Below, piece by piece: positions 1 through 5,930 of a stretch of DNA of 6,417 nt. A program made the translations under genes and the position numbers. This DNA is from an uncultured Alphaproteobacteria bacterium. GTDB taxonomy: Bacteria > Pseudomonadota > Alphaproteobacteria > Rhizobiales > Aestuariivirgaceae. The notes below the pieces were generated by a model. The model was not told where the DNA came from and ran no database searches. It saw only the letters and a program-made list of their open reading frames with translations. Location: contig CALMLK010000106.1 in NCBI GenBank assembly GCA_937868035.1, positions 1 through 6,417 on the forward strand, read 5' to 3'. The stretch's first letter is position 1. Each line of letters begins with the position of its first letter.

Positions 1-1
1 C

Positions 2-754
2 CAATTGAATGGCGAACTCACCATCTGGCTGTTGCCGGAGGAAGTGCCGGTGGCGCTGCACATCAACAGTGTACCCTATGCCGTGATGATGGCGACGCCG
101 GCCGACCTTGAAGATTTCGCCATCGGCTTCGTGCTGTCGGAAGGCCTTGTGGCCCATGCCGCCGATGTTGCCAATGTCCTCGCCTTTCCCTCCGGCGAAG
201 GCTTCACGGCGGATGTGGCGGTGCCGGAAGACAAGTTGATCCGTGAACGGATGGTTGCACGGTCGCTCGAAGGCCGTGTGGGCTGCGGCCTGTGCGGCAT
301 CGCCGAGATGGAAGACGCCATCCGCATGCCCGAGGGCAAGCTGAAGCACCGTCCACTGATGCCGTCCGCTGTCGCTCTCGCCTTTGAATCCCTGCCCGGC
401 TTCCAGCCAATGAACGCCGTCAACCGCACTGTTCATGCGGCGGCGTGGTGCGGCAGTGATGGCGGCATCCTGCTGGCGCGCGAGGACGTGGGCCGCCACA
501 ATGCGCTGGACAAGCTGATCGGTGCCATGGCCCGCGCCCATGTTTCGCCCACGGATGGTTTTGCGCTCATGTCGTCGCGCTGTTCCTTCGAACTGGTGCA
601 GAAGTGTGCGCTTGCCGGCATCAGTGCACTCGCCACGATTTCCGCGCCAACGGCGCTGGCCCACCGCCTTGCCCGCGAGGCAGGCCTTTCACTCGCGGCC
701 CTGTCCAAAGACGGGGTGATGATTTTTGACGGAGACGAACATGGAAGTGCGTGA
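2..754 (+). CDS. fdhD: FdhD/FdsC, formate dehydrogenase accessory sulfurtransferase (5' end cut by window)
   Basis: FdhD-family proteins carry sulfur from a cysteine desulfurase to the bis-MGD molybdenum or tungsten cofactor of formate dehydrogenase, which is needed for enzyme activity; the protein is cytoplasmic. Family hallmarks are visible: PEEVPVAL and MMATPADLEDFAIGF near the left end, the sulfur-relay motif GCGLCG with cysteine codons at 284-286 and 293-295, then EDVGRHNALDKLIG and a C-terminal SAPTALAHRLA segment. About 250 residues are present. The frame is open to the left edge, so the true start lies outside the window and probably 10-30 residues are missing; the TTG at 5 only opens the visible frame and is unlikely to be the real start. 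The stop overlaps the start of fdsD by 14 bp, so the two are likely co-translated. In fdsGBACD operons this gene is called fdsC, and catalytic subunit genes are expected immediately upstream, outside the window. Identification is firm. Confidence 0.95.
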   Translation, partial: QLNGELTIWLLPEEVPVALHINSVPYAVMMATPADLEDFAIGFVLSEGLVAHAADVANVLAFPSGEGFTADVAVPEDKLIRERMVARSLEGRVGCGLCGIAEMEDAIRMPEGKLKHRPLMPSAVALAFESLPGFQPMNAVNRTVHAAAWCGSDGGILLAREDVGRHNALDKLIGAMARAHVSPTDGFALMSSRCSFELVQKCALAGISALATISAPTALAHRLAREAGLSLAALSKDGVMIFDGDEHGSA

Positions 755-962
755 CACTGTGCGCATGGCGAACCAGATCGGCGATTTCTTCAAGAGCTAC
801 CCTGAAAAGGAAGCGCTGGAAGGTGTTGCGGAACACATCAACAAGTTCTGGGAACCGCGCATGCGCAAATTCTTCTTTGCGCACATGGATGCGGGCGGGC
901 AGGATTTCAGCGACATCGTGAAGAAGGCCGTGCCCCTCATCAAGCGCCCGAAAGCGGCCTGA
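741..962 (+). CDS. fdsD: FdsD, NAD-dependent formate dehydrogenase delta subunit
   Basis: This 73-residue protein matches the small delta subunit of soluble NAD+-dependent, molybdenum-containing formate dehydrogenases, which oxidise formate to CO2 and feed electrons to NAD+. The delta subunit has no known catalytic centre and is thought to help assembly or stability. Recognisable family features are RMANQIGDFF near the N-terminus, then HINKFWEPRMR and a C-terminal GGQDFSDIVKKAV stretch. ATG 741 is chosen because GGAG at 731-734 lies six bases upstream and the protein then has the usual length of about 70 residues; an in-frame TTG at 726 would add five residues without a better ribosome site. 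The gene overlaps the end of fdhD by 14 bp and appears to be the last gene of its operon, because the next gene is convergent and abuts it directly. Confidence 0.92.
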   Translation: MEVRDTVRMANQIGDFFKSYPEKEALEGVAEHINKFWEPRMRKFFFAHMDAGGQDFSDIVKKAVPLIKRPKAA

Positions 963-1715
963 TCACTCCGGCTGGAGGATGATGAAGGGTTCGTTGATGC
1001 AGCGGCGCAGCAGTTTTTCGTAAGGTGCGTAGTCCGCCTCTTCCGGCTTGATCAGGCCGAAGCGGGGCACTTCGGCGAAGCGGCGCACGGGGATCAGCAC
1101 GATCGGCACGGCAATCGGCATCAGGGTTGCGCCCTTGCCGGATTGCAGCGTGGCGAGGAGCCCGAACATCTCTCCCCCGATCATCGGCCGTGACAGGGTC
1201 GCCATGCGGTGCTGGCCGTGCTTGTTGGTGACGAGATAGATGTAGCCGGACTGGTGCGGCACCGACACATAGCCATCCTGTTTGTAGGCGGTGTCGAGGC
1301 GTTCGCTTTCCTGGAACACGAGTTGCGAGAGGGCGGTGTCCCAGCCAATTTCGGTGCGGTAGGCGTAGATGCCCTTGGTCACGCTGAAGGATGGGCGCAG
1401 CGTCAGGTAGCTGCCTTCCAGCCATTTCACCGCCGGGCGCGAATAGGAGCCGAGGGATTCCGGCGCCAGCGCCATTTCCGCCGCGGCGTGGCCATTGCCC
1501 GTGCGCCGCAGTTTCATGCCGAGCGCCGATTCCAGCCGCACCACGGTGGCGAGCGTGAAGGGCCGCTGCCCGGCCATGGCCTTCTCCAGGGTGGAGAGCG
1601 ACAGTTTGGCATCATCCGCCAGGGCGGCGCGGGTGAGCCTTCGCTTGGCCAATTCCTCGCGGATCAGGCCTGTGATGGCCCGGTTCTCCTCCGCCGAGAG
1701 ATCTTCATCCGACAT
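963..1715 (-). CDS. XRE-type HTH transcriptional regulator with a C-terminal domain of unknown function
   Basis: The protein has 250 residues. Residues about 14-70 form a helix-turn-helix domain of the Cro/C1 (XRE) type: a helix around ITGLIREELAKRRLT, then AALADDAKLSLSTLEKAMAG as the likely HTH, followed by a helix ending ESALGMKLR. Residues about 90-250 form a compact, strand-rich region (for example WLEGSYLTLRPSF, VPHQSGYIYLVTN, PIAVPIVLIPV) that I recall from unnamed regulators in Hyphomicrobiales but cannot assign to a named domain; it could sense a ligand or mediate oligomerisation. ATG at 1715-1713 is chosen because the HTH begins shortly after it and a weak purine stretch (GGGAACGGGA) precedes it. 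The frame stays open further upstream, but that extension would run into and across the neighbouring gene and looks non-coding. The gene is divergent from the sortase-target gene across 175 bp, so it may regulate that gene or itself; this is inferred from position. It ends convergently, directly against fdsD with no spacer. Confidence 0.85.
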   Translation of the reverse strand: MSDEDLSAEENRAITGLIREELAKRRLTRAALADDAKLSLSTLEKAMAGQRPFTLATVVRLESALGMKLRRTGNGHAAAEMALAPESLGSYSRPAVKWLEGSYLTLRPSFSVTKGIYAYRTEIGWDTALSQLVFQESERLDTAYKQDGYVSVPHQSGYIYLVTNKHGQHRMATLSRPMIGGEMFGLLATLQSGKGATLMPIAVPIVLIPVRRFAEVPRFGLIKPEEADYAPYEKLLRRCINEPFIILQPE

Positions 1716-1752
1716 GTCCCGTTCCCGTGCGTGGCCCCCCACACAAAACCGT

Positions 1753-1781
1753 ACATAACCGCACAGTGGCACCATACGCAA
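1753..1781 (-). promoter_or_regulatory. Weak candidate sigma-70 promoter for the HTH regulator
   Basis: Read on the - strand, TTGCGT (1781-1776) is followed after 17 bp by TTATGT (1758-1753), or after 18 bp by TATGTA. The -35 keeps the TTG core and the -10 is only partly conserved. It lies about 40-65 bp upstream of the regulator's ATG, a sensible distance. This is a by-eye match with low confidence. Confidence 0.22.
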
Positions 1782-1859
1782 GAAACAGCGGGCGGATTCC
1801 GGCAGAAGAAAGACGGAGTTCACGTTGGCGGCGCACCGGAATTGTCCGTAACTGAAACA

Positions 1860-1882
1860 TCCGAGGGTGCTCAACTCGGAGG
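1860..1882 (+). promoter_or_regulatory. Strong Shine-Dalgarno of the sortase-target gene, partly inside a small inverted repeat
   Basis: GGAGG at 1878-1882 lies eight bases before GTG 1891 and decides that start over the in-frame upstream GTG at 1867. A perfect 6-bp inverted repeat, TCCGAG (1860-1865) and CTCGGA (1875-1880), with a 9-base loop, would pair the first three bases of the ribosome site in the transcript. The repeat is directly visible. Whether it folds and restrains translation is inference. Confidence 0.5.
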
Positions 1883-1890
1883 AACGAAAA

Positions 1891-4122
1891 GTGCAGAGCA
1901 GGACGCTTCCCGGCGGTGCAGAAAGCCGGATCAAATCCCACATCGACAGTATCGTCGCCTGGTTATTGCTGGTGGTGGTGGCCTTCGCGGCCTTCATCGG
2001 CAGCGCCGGGGCGGCCACGCCCTTCGTCACGCCCAACGACATGACGAGCGGCAGCCTTCTCCTCAAATCGCGGGAGGGGAAGTATCTGGAGGCCCCGCGG
2101 CTCGGGGCTGACTACACCGTCACCATTTCCGGCCCCACGGGCCGCACCATCATCACCCAGCGTTTCACCAACCCGGCCAACGGCTGGGTGGAGGGCGTCT
2201 ATGTCTTCCCGCTGCCGGAAAGCGCGGCGGTGGATACGCTCAAGATCGTGGCGGGCAACCGCGTCATCGTGGGCGAGGTGAAGGAGAAGCAGGAGGCCAA
2301 GGTCATCTACGAACAGGCCAAGGCTGCCGGGCAAACCGCCTCGCTGCTGGAGCAGGAACGCCCCAACATCTTCACCAACTCGGTGGCCAACATCGGGCCG
2401 CATGACACGGTGGTGGTGCAGATCGAGTACCAGGAGACCATTCACCAGTCGAACGGCACCTATTCGCTCCGCCTGCCGCTGGTGGTGGCACCGCGCTACA
2501 ATCCCGCGCCGCTGGTGCAGACGGTGGATTTCGGCTCCAACGGCTACGGCAGCACGGTCGACGATCCCGTGCCGGACCGCGACCGCATCTCGCCACCGGT
2601 GCTGGACTCGCGCAAGACCGAACCGGTCAATCCCGTGACGATCAGTGTCGACCTCTCGGCAGGTTTTGCGCTGGCCGATGTCACATCACACCATCACACG
2701 GTGAAGATCGACACAATCGACGACAGCCATCGCAAGCTGGTGCTGGATGGTGCCGAGATTCCGGCTGACCGTGATTTCGAACTGACCTGGACCGCCAAGG
2801 GCACGGCCCCGCAGGTCGGCCTCTTCCGCGAAACCGTGCAGGGCAAGGATTACCTGCTCGCCACCGTCACGCCGCCCTCGGTTGCCGCCGTTGGCCCGGT
2901 GAAGCCGCGCGAGACGGTCTTCGTCATCGACAATTCTGGCTCGATGGATGGCCCCTCCATGCAGCAGGCCAAGGATGCGCTGTTGCAGGGCCTCGACACG
3001 CTGAAGCCGCAGGACCGTTTCAACGTCGTGCGCTTCGATGATACCTTTGACGTGCTGTTCCGCGATGCCGTTCCGGCCAATGCGGAATATCTGAACCAGG
3101 CGCGCGCCTTCGTCTCGGCCCTGCAGGCCAATGGTGGCACGGAAATGGTGCCGGCGCTGAAGGCGGCGTTCATCGACAGCAATGCCAACGATGCGGGCAC
3201 GCTCCGCCAGGTGGTGTTCATCACCGACGGCGCCATCGGCAACGAGCAGGAACTGTTCGCGACAATCGGCCAGGGCCGTGGCCGCAGCCGCATCTTCATG
3301 GTGGGCATCGGATCGGCGCCGAACACCTACCTGATGACGCGCGCTGCCGAGATGGGGCGCGGCACCTTCACGCTCATCAGCGAGGTGGACCAGGTGAAGT
3401 CGCGCATGGAAGAGCTGTTCACCAAGATCGGCCAGCCTGTTGTGACGGGCCTTGCCGCCACGATCGATGGTTCGGCCACGGTGCTGACGCCTTCGCAGCT
3501 GCCTGACCTCTATCGCGGCGAGCCGGTGTTGATGATGGCGGAAGCGCCGTCGCTCAAGGGCACGCTGGAGGTCGACGGCATGATTGGTGATACGCCGTGG
3601 TCTGTTTCGCTGCCCGTCTCGGCAGCGGCACAGGGCAAGGGCATCTCCAAGCTCTGGGCACATCGCAAGGTGGCCGAGATCGAGACGGCTGCCACGCTGA
3701 ACCAGATCACCATGGAAGATGCGAACAGGCAGGTGCTCGCGGTCGCCCTCACGCACCAGATCGTCTCATCGCAGACGAGCCTGATTGCGGTGGACAAGTC
3801 ACCGAAGCGTCCGGCCAACCAGCCGCTGACGCGCGCCGAGGTGCCGCTGAACCTGCCCGCCGGCTGGAACTTCGAGAAGGTGTTCGGCAAGGACATTCCC
3901 CTGCCCGCGCCGCAGAGCCCGAAGGAACGCGATGCCATGGCTGATGCTTACGCGCAGCTTGCCGTCGCGGAATCACCGGTCAGCGCCAGCGCTCCGCAGC
4001 AGGTGGCCCTGCCGCAGACGGCCACACCCGCCGGGCTGTTGGCGATCCTCGGTGGATTGATGGCGCTCCTGGCGCTCGCCTTCCATCTCCTCGCCCGCGC
4101 CATGACGCCCAAGGCCGCCTGA
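1891..4122 (+). CDS. VIT and von Willebrand A domain protein, dedicated sortase target (marine proteobacterial sortase target family)
   Basis: This 743-residue exported protein is the probable sole substrate of the sortase encoded next to it. From GTG 1891 it has an N-terminal signal peptide or anchor: basic residues, a hydrophobic run at about 21-36, and a possible cleavage after AGA at 39-41. Residues about 50-180 form a VIT (vault/inter-alpha-trypsin) domain, seen in FTNPANGWVEGVYVFPLPE and the following IYEQAKAAGQTASLLEQERP segment. A von Willebrand A domain follows at about 340-520 with an intact metal-ion site: D347-N-S349-G-S351, T417 in NGGTEM, and D446 in ITDG. The C-terminal end carries LPQTA (707-711), a hydrophobic stretch and a short tail, which is a sorting signal. 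Family knowledge says such proteins occur as single targets beside class GN sortases. Metal-dependent ligand binding or adhesion at the cell envelope is plausible but unproven. GTG 1891 is preferred because of the GGAGG eight bases upstream. The stop is one base before the sortase start. Confidence 0.93.
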   Translation: MQSRTLPGGAESRIKSHIDSIVAWLLLVVVAFAAFIGSAGAATPFVTPNDMTSGSLLLKSREGKYLEAPRLGADYTVTISGPTGRTIITQRFTNPANGWVEGVYVFPLPESAAVDTLKIVAGNRVIVGEVKEKQEAKVIYEQAKAAGQTASLLEQERPNIFTNSVANIGPHDTVVVQIEYQETIHQSNGTYSLRLPLVVAPRYNPAPLVQTVDFGSNGYGSTVDDPVPDRDRISPPVLDSRKTEPVNPVTISVDLSAGFALADVTSHHHTVKIDTIDDSHRKLVLDGAEIPADRDFELTWTAKGTAPQVGLFRETVQGKDYLLATVTPPSVAAVGPVKPRETVFVIDNSGSMDGPSMQQAKDALLQGLDTLKPQDRFNVVRFDDTFDVLFRDAVPANAEYLNQARAFVSALQANGGTEMVPALKAAFIDSNANDAGTLRQVVFITDGAIGNEQELFATIGQGRGRSRIFMVGIGSAPNTYLMTRAAEMGRGTFTLISEVDQVKSRMEELFTKIGQPVVTGLAATIDGSATVLTPSQLPDLYRGEPVLMMAEAPSLKGTLEVDGMIGDTPWSVSLPVSAAAQGKGISKLWAHRKVAEIETAATLNQITMEDANRQVLAVALTHQIVSSQTSLIAVDKSPKRPANQPLTRAEVPLNLPAGWNFEKVFGKDIPLPAPQSPKERDAMADAYAQLAVAESPVSASAPQQVALPQTATPAGLLAILGGLMALLALAFHLLARAMTPKAA
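4009..4119 (+). other. C-terminal sorting signal (LPQTA, hydrophobic segment, short tail) of the sortase target
   Basis: Codons 4009-4023 encode L707-P-Q-T-A711, an LPXTA variant of the sortase recognition motif. A hydrophobic run rich in Leu, Ala and Gly follows to about residue 734, then a short tail with one Arg and one Lys (ARAMTPKAA). By analogy with known sortases, cleavage is expected between T710 and A711, with transfer of the Thr carboxyl to an amine acceptor. The region just before it is Ser/Ala/Pro/Gln-rich, fitting a flexible linker. The alanine after Thr and the weakly basic tail differ from the textbook Gram-positive LPXTG signal. Confidence 0.88.
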
Positions 4123-4123
4123 C

Positions 4124-4783
4124 GTGACCACGATCACACCCGCTACGCGCATGCCTGAAAAGGGATTTGCACTGCCCGCCGGGCATGCGCGGAAAGATGG
4201 GCCGGCGACCCCCCGCCGCCGGTCCATCCTCAATCTCCTCACCGTCATCTGCATTGCCGGAGCCGTGCTCATGCTGGGCAAGTCGAGTTGGATCATGCTC
4301 AAGGCCGAGGTCAGCCAGGTGTTGCTGGCGCGGGCCTTCTCGCAATCGGTGGACACGGGCGAAGCGGTAAAGCCGTGGAGCTGGGCCGACACCTGGCCGG
4401 TGGCGGAGATCAGCATTCCCCGCATCGGCGCGTCGGCAATCGTGCTCAATGGCGCCACGCCGGAATCGCTCGCCTTCGGGCCAGCACATGTGGCGGAAAC
4501 ACCACGGCCCGGCGAGCGCGGCACCAGCGTCATCGCCGCGCACCGCGATACGCATTTCGCCTTCCTCAAGGATGTGGTAGTGGGCGACCTCATCAGCATC
4601 ACGAGGAGCGACGGCCTCACCTTCCGCTATGCCGTCACCGGCATGCGGGTGGCGGACTGGAACAAGAGCGGCATTGATGCCCATGCACCGGGTCACAGGC
4701 TGGTGCTCTCCACCTGTTACCCCTTCGGCAGCGTGGTGCATGGCCCCGAACGCTATCTCGTCGAAGCGGCGATGGTGAAGTGA
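4124..4783 (+). CDS. Class GN (Gram-negative, dedicated) sortase
   Basis: This 219-residue transpeptidase is expected to cut the adjacent protein at its LPQTA motif and join it to an unidentified acceptor at the periplasmic face of the inner membrane. A cytoplasmic N-terminal stretch with RRR (31-33) precedes one membrane segment at about 35-52. The block KAEVSQVLLARAF then PWSWADTWPVAEISIPRIG is characteristic of this sortase class. The active-site residues are visible: H140 in AAHRDTHF, C198 in LSTCYPFG and R210 in GPERYLV. GTG 4124 begins one base after the target gene's stop, with AAGG at 4111-4114 as a modest ribosome site, so translation is probably coupled. An internal ATG at 4151 has no ribosome site. 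The residue before the catalytic His is Ala, where most sortases I recall have Gly. The gene ends convergently with ycgN with a 4-bp gap. Specificity for the neighbour is inferred from adjacency and the family pattern. Confidence 0.94.
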   Translation: MTTITPATRMPEKGFALPAGHARKDGPATPRRRSILNLLTVICIAGAVLMLGKSSWIMLKAEVSQVLLARAFSQSVDTGEAVKPWSWADTWPVAEISIPRIGASAIVLNGATPESLAFGPAHVAETPRPGERGTSVIAAHRDTHFAFLKDVVVGDLISITRSDGLTFRYAVTGMRVADWNKSGIDAHAPGHRLVLSTCYPFGSVVHGPERYLVEAAMVK

Positions 4784-4787
4784 ACCG

Positions 4788-5249
4788 TCAGTCGCGCTTC
4801 TTGCGCTTGGCCTTCGGCAGCTTCCACAGGTGGTCGATCAGGTCGTCGACACGGATGCCCTCTTCGGAATAGGCCATGCCGGCGATGGAGATGCCGGCTT
4901 CGGTCACGGTCTCCTGCGTTCCCGAGACCAGCGGGTGCCACCAGGGCAGCGGGTTGCCTTCGTCGAGCAGGCGGTAGGCGCAGGTTTCGGGAAGCCAGCC
5001 GAGGCCGTCGATCACTTCCGGTGTCAGCGTCACGCAATCGGGTACGCGCTTGGCGCGGTTGGGATAGTCGGTGCAGCGGCAGGTCTTGAGATCGAGCAGC
5101 TTGCAGGCGGCGCGGGTGTAGAGGAAGTGGCCGGTGTCTTCGTCCTCAAGTTTGTTGAGACAGCAGCGCCCGCAGCCATCACACAGGCTCTCCCACTCTT
5201 CGCGGGACATGTCGTCGAGGGATTTGGTTTTCCAGAACGGCTCGGTCAT
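4788..5249 (-). CDS. ycgN: YcgN-family (UPF0260) cysteine-cluster protein
   Basis: This 153-residue cytoplasmic protein closely resembles Escherichia coli YcgN in length and motifs: [26 protein letters not shown] near the start has the same pattern, and [11 protein letters not shown] and WHPLVSG follow. The N-terminal C23-x2-C26-x2-C29-C30 cluster, with further cysteines at 49, 57, 59, 72 and 90, suggests metal or Fe-S binding, as supposed for the wider YkgJ-like CxxCxxxCC group; no function is established. The lysine- and arginine-rich C-terminus (KAKRKKRD) is a local feature. ATG at 5249-5247 is chosen by family length and a nearby AAGGG. It lies 15 bp downstream of the LysE-type gene on the same strand, so the two are likely cotranscribed. 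It converges on the sortase gene, and nothing suggests a role in that system. Confidence 0.92.
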   Translation of the reverse strand: MTEPFWKTKSLDDMSREEWESLCDGCGRCCLNKLEDEDTGHFLYTRAACKLLDLKTCRCTDYPNRAKRVPDCVTLTPEVIDGLGWLPETCAYRLLDEGNPLPWWHPLVSGTQETVTEAGISIAGMAYSEEGIRVDDLIDHLWKLPKAKRKKRD

Positions 5250-5264
5250 CGGCCCTTGCTAAAG

Positions 5265-5876
5265 CTAGCGGGTGGCGATTGCAACGGCGGCGCCGGTCAT
5301 GGCCGTGGCGCTGGCGCGGTTGGCCATGCGGATGGCCCGCGGGCTGCGGAGCCAGCCGCGCGCCCATGACGCGGCAAAGGCCCAGGCGAGGTCAACCGTC
5401 ATCATCACCAGAATGGCGGTGGCTACGAGTTCAGCAAGGCCCAGTGTGCCGACGGCGTTCAGGTCAATCAGCGATGGCAACAGGGCGAGGTAGAACACCA
5501 TGATCTTGGGATTGCCGATGGTGAGGGCCATGCCCGTCATGAAAAGGCGCAAGGCGGAATCATCGCGCGGCAAGTCTCCGGCCTGCACCTCGGCAGGGGC
5601 CGTCCACATCTTCCAGGCGAGGAAAAGCAGATAGGCAACGCCCGCATATTTGATGATGGAGAAGAGCCGATAGAACTCCTGCGCGACGAAGCCCAGCCCC
5701 AGCACCGCCGCCACCAGCCACAGGGCCTCGCCGATCCACATGGCGGCAAGGAAGGGCAGCACGCTGCCGAGGCCACGGCTGATGACACGCGCGACGAGCG
5801 CCGCAATCGAGGGACCGGGCGAGCCTGCATTCACAAAGAGGGCGGCGGCGAAGAGAAGCAGGGCGGAAAGTTGCAT
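5265..5876 (-). CDS. LysE/RhtB-family amino acid exporter (translocator)
   Basis: This 203-residue inner-membrane protein belongs to the LysE/RhtB superfamily, which exports amino acids and related compounds by secondary transport. The family signature near the N-terminus is present as NAGSPGPS (16-23), and the mid-protein TIGNPKIMVFYLALLP (119-134) carries the conserved NPK. About six hydrophobic segments are seen: roughly 1-30, 36-62, 68-91, 112-135, 145-170 and 185-201. Length is normal for the family (about 200-210). ATG at 5876-5874 starts the first hydrophobic segment directly; no good Shine-Dalgarno precedes it. The substrate cannot be predicted from the sequence. It lies 54 bp downstream of amtB and 15 bp upstream of ycgN, all on the - strand, and no terminator was seen in the 54-bp gap, so readthrough from amtB is possible. 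Confidence 0.92.
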   Translation of the reverse strand: MQLSALLLFAAALFVNAGSPGPSIAALVARVISRGLGSVLPFLAAMWIGEALWLVAAVLGLGFVAQEFYRLFSIIKYAGVAYLLFLAWKMWTAPAEVQAGDLPRDDSALRLFMTGMALTIGNPKIMVFYLALLPSLIDLNAVGTLGLAELVATAILVMMTVDLAWAFAASWARGWLRSPRAIRMANRASATAMTGAAVAIATR

Positions 5877-5930
5877 GGGCGCAACTCTAGGTGCCGCACC
5901 CGCTCCGTGCCAAGCCAGTTCTTGCCGGGC

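Larger units (their letters stand above)
1716..1890. promoter_or_regulatory. Divergent control region between the HTH regulator and the sortase-target operon
   Basis: This is the longest non-coding stretch in the window at 175 bp, and it must hold the promoters for both divergent units. It is less GC-rich in its middle (about 1741-1860) than the flanking genes. For the + strand, TTGGCG at 1825-1830 and GTAACT at 1848-1853 are spaced by 17 bp but match the sigma-70 consensus poorly. No strong palindromic operator was found by eye; a 7-bp inverted pair ATTCCGG (1796-1802) and CCGGAAT (1836-1842) exists but is about what chance allows in this length. The region is a likely place for the divergent regulator to bind, which is inference only. 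Confidence 0.6.

Noticed and set aside
1796..1842. Inverted pair ATTCCGG / CCGGAAT in the control region as a possible operator
   Set aside because: One 7-bp inverted match is roughly what chance gives in 175 bp, and the arms are 33 bp apart; too weak to call a site.
1867..1869. Earlier GTG start for the sortase-target gene
   Set aside because: The GGAGG at 1878-1882 lies downstream of it and fits GTG 1891; the eight extra residues would only lengthen the region before the signal peptide.
1716..2066. Open frame upstream of the HTH regulator start on the - strand, adding about 117 residues
   Set aside because: It crosses the divergent control region and the beginning of the sortase-target gene, has no domain-like content, and the HTH begins just after ATG 1715.
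1209..2111. 300-residue open frame on the + strand across the HTH gene and the intergenic region
   Set aside because: It is antisense to a recognisable regulator, has low-complexity Gly/Arg/His-rich content, and lacks a family resemblance; typical of high-GC DNA.
2686..3756. 356-residue open frame on the - strand inside the sortase-target gene
   Set aside because: It is antisense to the clear vWA domain and is Arg/His-rich without a recognisable fold; a by-product of codon bias.
3980..4741. 253-residue open frame on the - strand across the end of the target gene and the sortase
   Set aside because: The opposite strand holds the sorting signal and the sortase active site; the antisense translation shows no motif.
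4784..4787. Shared terminator between the sortase and ycgN
   Set aside because: The gap is only 4 bp and no hairpin with a T-run spans it.
5877..5930. Possible terminator between amtB and the LysE-type gene
   Set aside because: Only a 4-bp CAAG/CTTG pairing with a mismatch above it and no T-run was found; not a credible factor-independent terminator.
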